DNA of 7,291 nt, taken from assembly GCA_035691285.1 (NCBI GenBank), contig DASSJI010000137.1, positions 1 through 7,291 on the forward strand. The letters are read 5' to 3'. Within the stretch, counting starts at the first letter, position 1. Each line of letters begins with the position of its first letter. This document shows, piece by piece, positions 5,277 to 7,291 of this stretch. Position numbers and translations under genes: made by a program. A model generated the notes under the pieces. The model did not search any database. It saw only the letters and a program-made list of their open reading frames with translations, and had not been told where the DNA came from. Source of the DNA: DATFEN01 sp035691285 (GTDB lineage Bacteria; Acidobacteriota; Vicinamibacteria; Fen-336).

Positions 5277-6341
5277 CTACTCCAGCGGCTCCCCCTTCGC
5301 CTCCTTGTAGGCGCGCTCGATCCCCGGCGCCACGAAGAAGTCGTCGAAGGCCCGCCGGCGCCAGAGGTCCTCGCCGGCGAGGCGCGTCTTGAAGTCACCG
5401 AGATCGACCCGCTTCCGCGTCTGGTCCAGGCTCAGGCCCTCCTTCACGGCCGCGGCCACGCGCGTGCGTGTCGCCCCGAGCAGGTCGATGAGGGCGTCCA
5501 CGTAAGCCGTGTCCCTCATCACGGGCCCGTGGCCCGGGACGATCGTCGTCGCGCCGAGGGCCTTGAGCTTCCCAAGCGTCTCGATCCACTCGCCGTGGAA
5601 CGAGCCGAACGAGTACGGCGTCGGGTTGACGACGAGGTCGCCCGCCGCGACGACCTTCGCGTCCGGCACCCACACCACGATGTCGCCGGGGGTGTTGCCC
5701 CGGCCCAGGTGCATCAGCCGCACTTCGCGGGCGCCGAGGTGGAGCGTCATCTCGCCGGTGAAGGCGATCTCGGCCGGCGCGTAGTTGATCTCGGGCAGCC
5801 GCGCCATCGCCGCCTCCAGCTCGCGCAGCTCCGTCTCCTCCACGAGCCGGTCCTCCTGCGTCAGCTCCTTTCCTTCCTTCGTCCGGCCCGACTCGAGCGC
5901 GGCGCGCGCCTCCTTCACGTAGCCCTCGAGGCGCTTTGGCGCCGTCCTGCCGTAGTCGGAGTAGAACTTGTTGGCCAGGCGGCGGGTCTCGGCGTGGACG
6001 ACGTTGACGAGGCCAGGGAACGCCTCGCGGAGCTGCCCGTTCGCGAGGAGGTGGTCGCCGTGCCAGTGGGTGTTCACGAGCACGCGCACCGGCTTCGCGG
6101 TCAGGTTGCGGATGTCCGCGGCCATGCGTCGCGCCAGCTCGGGGAACTGGCCGGCGTCGACGACCACCACGCCGTCGTCACCCACGATCGCGAGACAGTT
6201 TCCCTGCACGACGCCGGTGCGCGGCTCGGGCGCGACGAAAGCGTAGATGCCCTCGGCCACTGGCGTCATCTCGTAGGTCTCGCCGGTGAGCGGCCTGCCG
6301 GCGGCTGCGGCCAGGATCAAGAAACCGAACGCCAGCGTCAT
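5277..6341 (-). CDS. Metallo-beta-lactamase-fold hydrolase with probable signal peptide
   Basis: The 354-residue protein begins with a short hydrophobic stretch (TLAFGFLILAAAAG), probably a signal peptide or anchor, although it lacks the usual positive n-region. The mature part has the metallo-beta-lactamase fold: D62 in VVVVDAGQF, the zinc motif H92-x-H94-x-D96-H97 in NTHWHGDH, D235 in AAGDLVV, and H271 in PGHGPV. Where many relatives have a third-site His, this one reads LGRGNTPGD (N216). A charged, helix-prone insert at about 120-185 separates the two halves. The start at 6341 is supported by GGGAGG 6 nt upstream. Its stop lies 9 bp from that of the convergent transketolase-like gene, and the ABC permease gene is 91 bp upstream on the same strand. 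Relatives include lactamases, lactonases and SoxH-like proteins; the substrate cannot be assigned. Confidence 0.9.
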   Translation of the reverse strand: MTLAFGFLILAAAAGRPLTGETYEMTPVAEGIYAFVAPEPRTGVVQGNCLAIVGDDGVVVVDAGQFPELARRMAADIRNLTAKPVRVLVNTHWHGDHLLANGQLREAFPGLVNVVHAETRRLANKFYSDYGRTAPKRLEGYVKEARAALESGRTKEGKELTQEDRLVEETELRELEAAMARLPEINYAPAEIAFTGEMTLHLGAREVRLMHLGRGNTPGDIVVWVPDAKVVAAGDLVVNPTPYSFGSFHGEWIETLGKLKALGATTIVPGHGPVMRDTAYVDALIDLLGATRTRVAAAVKEGLSLDQTRKRVDLGDFKTRLAGEDLWRRRAFDDFFVAPGIERAYKEAKGEPLE

Positions 6342-6432
6342 CGAGGGCCTCCCGCCCGCAACATACGCGACGGGCGGGCTTCGGTGTGCGGGTCGGGGAC
6401 GAAGCGTCCGAATCCCGTGACGAGGGGCCGGC
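6342..6432. other. Gap between ABC permease and hydrolase genes
   Basis: These 91 bp contain the hydrolase ribosome site (GGGAGG on the minus strand, about 6353-6348) and a weak TATGTT -10-like hexamer (6364-6359) without a matching -35. No U-tract terminator is visible after the permease stop. Cotranscription of the two genes is possible. Confidence 0.4.
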
Positions 6433-7291
6433 CTACTGCCAGCGGAAGACGCGCACCGCGATGGCGAAGCTGGCGGCGCCCCATAGCCCGAGGTTGGCCA
6501 GCTCCGGAGCGAGGGCCGCGACGCCGGCGCCGTCGAGCATCACTCCTCGGAGCGCGTCGTTGAGCGCCGTGAGCGGCAACGCCTGTACGAAGGGCTGGAT
6601 CGCCGCGGGAAAGCGCTCGGTCGAGAAGAAGATCCCGGAGAACACCCACATCGGCACCATCACGAGGTTCATCAGGCCCGACACGCCCTCGATGGTGCGC
6701 GGCCGCGCCGCCGTCAGGAGGCCGAGGCCGCTGAACGCCAGGGCGCCCAGGACCGAGACGGCGCTCAGCAGCAGGAGGGAGCCTCGGAGCGGAACGTCGA
6801 GCAGCCAGTAAGCGAAGAGGAGAAGCGCCGCCGCCTCCGGCACCAGGAACAGGAGCCGCGACAGGATCTGCGCCGCCAGGATGTGGCTGCGTCGCGCCGG
6901 AGCGGCGACCAGCCGCTTGAGCAGCTTGCCGTTCCGCGCCACGACCAGCGAGAAGCCGATCCCCCACATGCCGGTGCCCATCAGGTTCATGCCGAGCAGG
7001 CCCGGCACCAGGAAGTCCACGTAGCGCGTGCCCGGCTCCACGATCTCCCGCCGCTCGGCGGCAAAGGCGTCGGCGCGCCCTGCGGCCCTCTGGAGCGCCT
7101 CGTCCACCGCCAGGCGCGCCGCGCGGCTCTCGGGTTGGGTCGGGTCGTAAACGTAGGCCGGCGGCTCCCCCGCCGACACGACCAGCACGACCTGCCCGCG
7201 CACGAGCGCTTGGCGCGCCTCGGCTTCCGGCAGCACCCGCGGCGCGAGCTCGCCGCCCCTCCCGAGCGCCGCCATGCGAGTCGTCGCGCTT
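6433..7291 (-). CDS. ABC-2 type transporter permease, 5' end beyond the window
   Basis: This is the C-terminal part of a membrane subunit of an ABC exporter of the ABC-2 family. Numbered from the in-frame ATG at 7275, residues 1-80 are a soluble, charged segment matching the large extracytoplasmic loop of such permeases. RYVDFLVPGLLGM then opens a block of about five or six hydrophobic segments (roughly 86-112, 140-159, 165-189, 198-217, 262-276). The cytoplasmic stretch RNGKLLKRLVAAPARR between the first two is the usual contact loop with the ATPase. The family's first membrane helix and cytoplasmic N-terminus are missing, and the frame stays open to 7291. I therefore treat the ATG at 7275 as internal and the gene as cut by the window edge. 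The ATPase partner should lie further upstream. The transported substrate (drug, lipid or polysaccharide) cannot be told. Confidence 0.88.
   Translation of the reverse strand, partial: SATTRMAALGRGGELAPRVLPEAEARQALVRGQVVLVVSAGEPPAYVYDPTQPESRAARLAVDEALQRAAGRADAFAAERREIVEPGTRYVDFLVPGLLGMNLMGTGMWGIGFSLVVARNGKLLKRLVAAPARRSHILAAQILSRLLFLVPEAAALLLFAYWLLDVPLRGSLLLLSAVSVLGALAFSGLGLLTAARPRTIEGVSGLMNLVMVPMWVFSGIFFSTERFPAAIQPFVQALPLTALNDALRGVMLDGAGVAALAPELANLGLWGAASFAIAVRVFRWQ

Noticed and set aside
1..7291. Mobile elements, tRNA or rRNA genes, CRISPR arrays or attachment sites.
   Set aside because: No transposase or integrase motif, no tRNA cloverleaf or TTC-type arm, and no regularly spaced direct repeats were seen.

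Overview
The window is a GC-rich stretch (by eye about 70% G+C, with the codon third-position bias to match). It carries six protein genes or gene parts packed with short gaps. There are no RNA genes, no insertion sequence and no CRISPR array. Gene content and composition fit a GC-rich soil- or sediment-type bacterium such as Acidobacteriota, Myxococcota, Gemmatimonadota or a related uncultured lineage. No single gene fixes the phylum, so this is an inference.

Left part (1-1310, all minus strand). A stand-alone CheY-like receiver protein (33-455) lies downstream of a VapBC-type toxin-antitoxin pair: a ribbon-helix-helix antitoxin (1014-1262) and a PIN-domain toxin (601-1002). The pair has its own plausible extended -10 promoter just after the stop codon of the next gene upstream. 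The 145-bp gap before the receiver gene holds the most AT-rich patch of the window and a possible leaderless promoter.

Centre (1302-5267). A class I PLP aminotransferase (minus, 1302-2663) and a large transketolase-like thiamine-diphosphate enzyme (plus, 2883-5267) are transcribed divergently from a 219-bp control region. That region contains a near-consensus sigma-54 (-24/-12) element correctly placed for the transketolase. About 140 bp upstream of it is a perfect 7+7 inverted repeat, the usual distance for an enhancer-binding-protein site. The aminotransferase has two in-frame starts, each with a strong Shine-Dalgarno sequence. This divergent pair is the most interesting unit here.

Right part (5277-7291, minus strand). 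A probable exported metallo-beta-lactamase-fold hydrolase (5277-6341) converges on the transketolase with only 9 bp between the stop codons. Upstream of it, on the same strand, is the 3' part of an ABC-2 type transporter permease that runs off the window end.

The six genes do not form one obvious pathway. The aminotransferase and transketolase may share regulation. The toxin-antitoxin pair looks like an insertion into ordinary chromosomal sequence. The hydrolase and permease look like a separate minus-strand unit.
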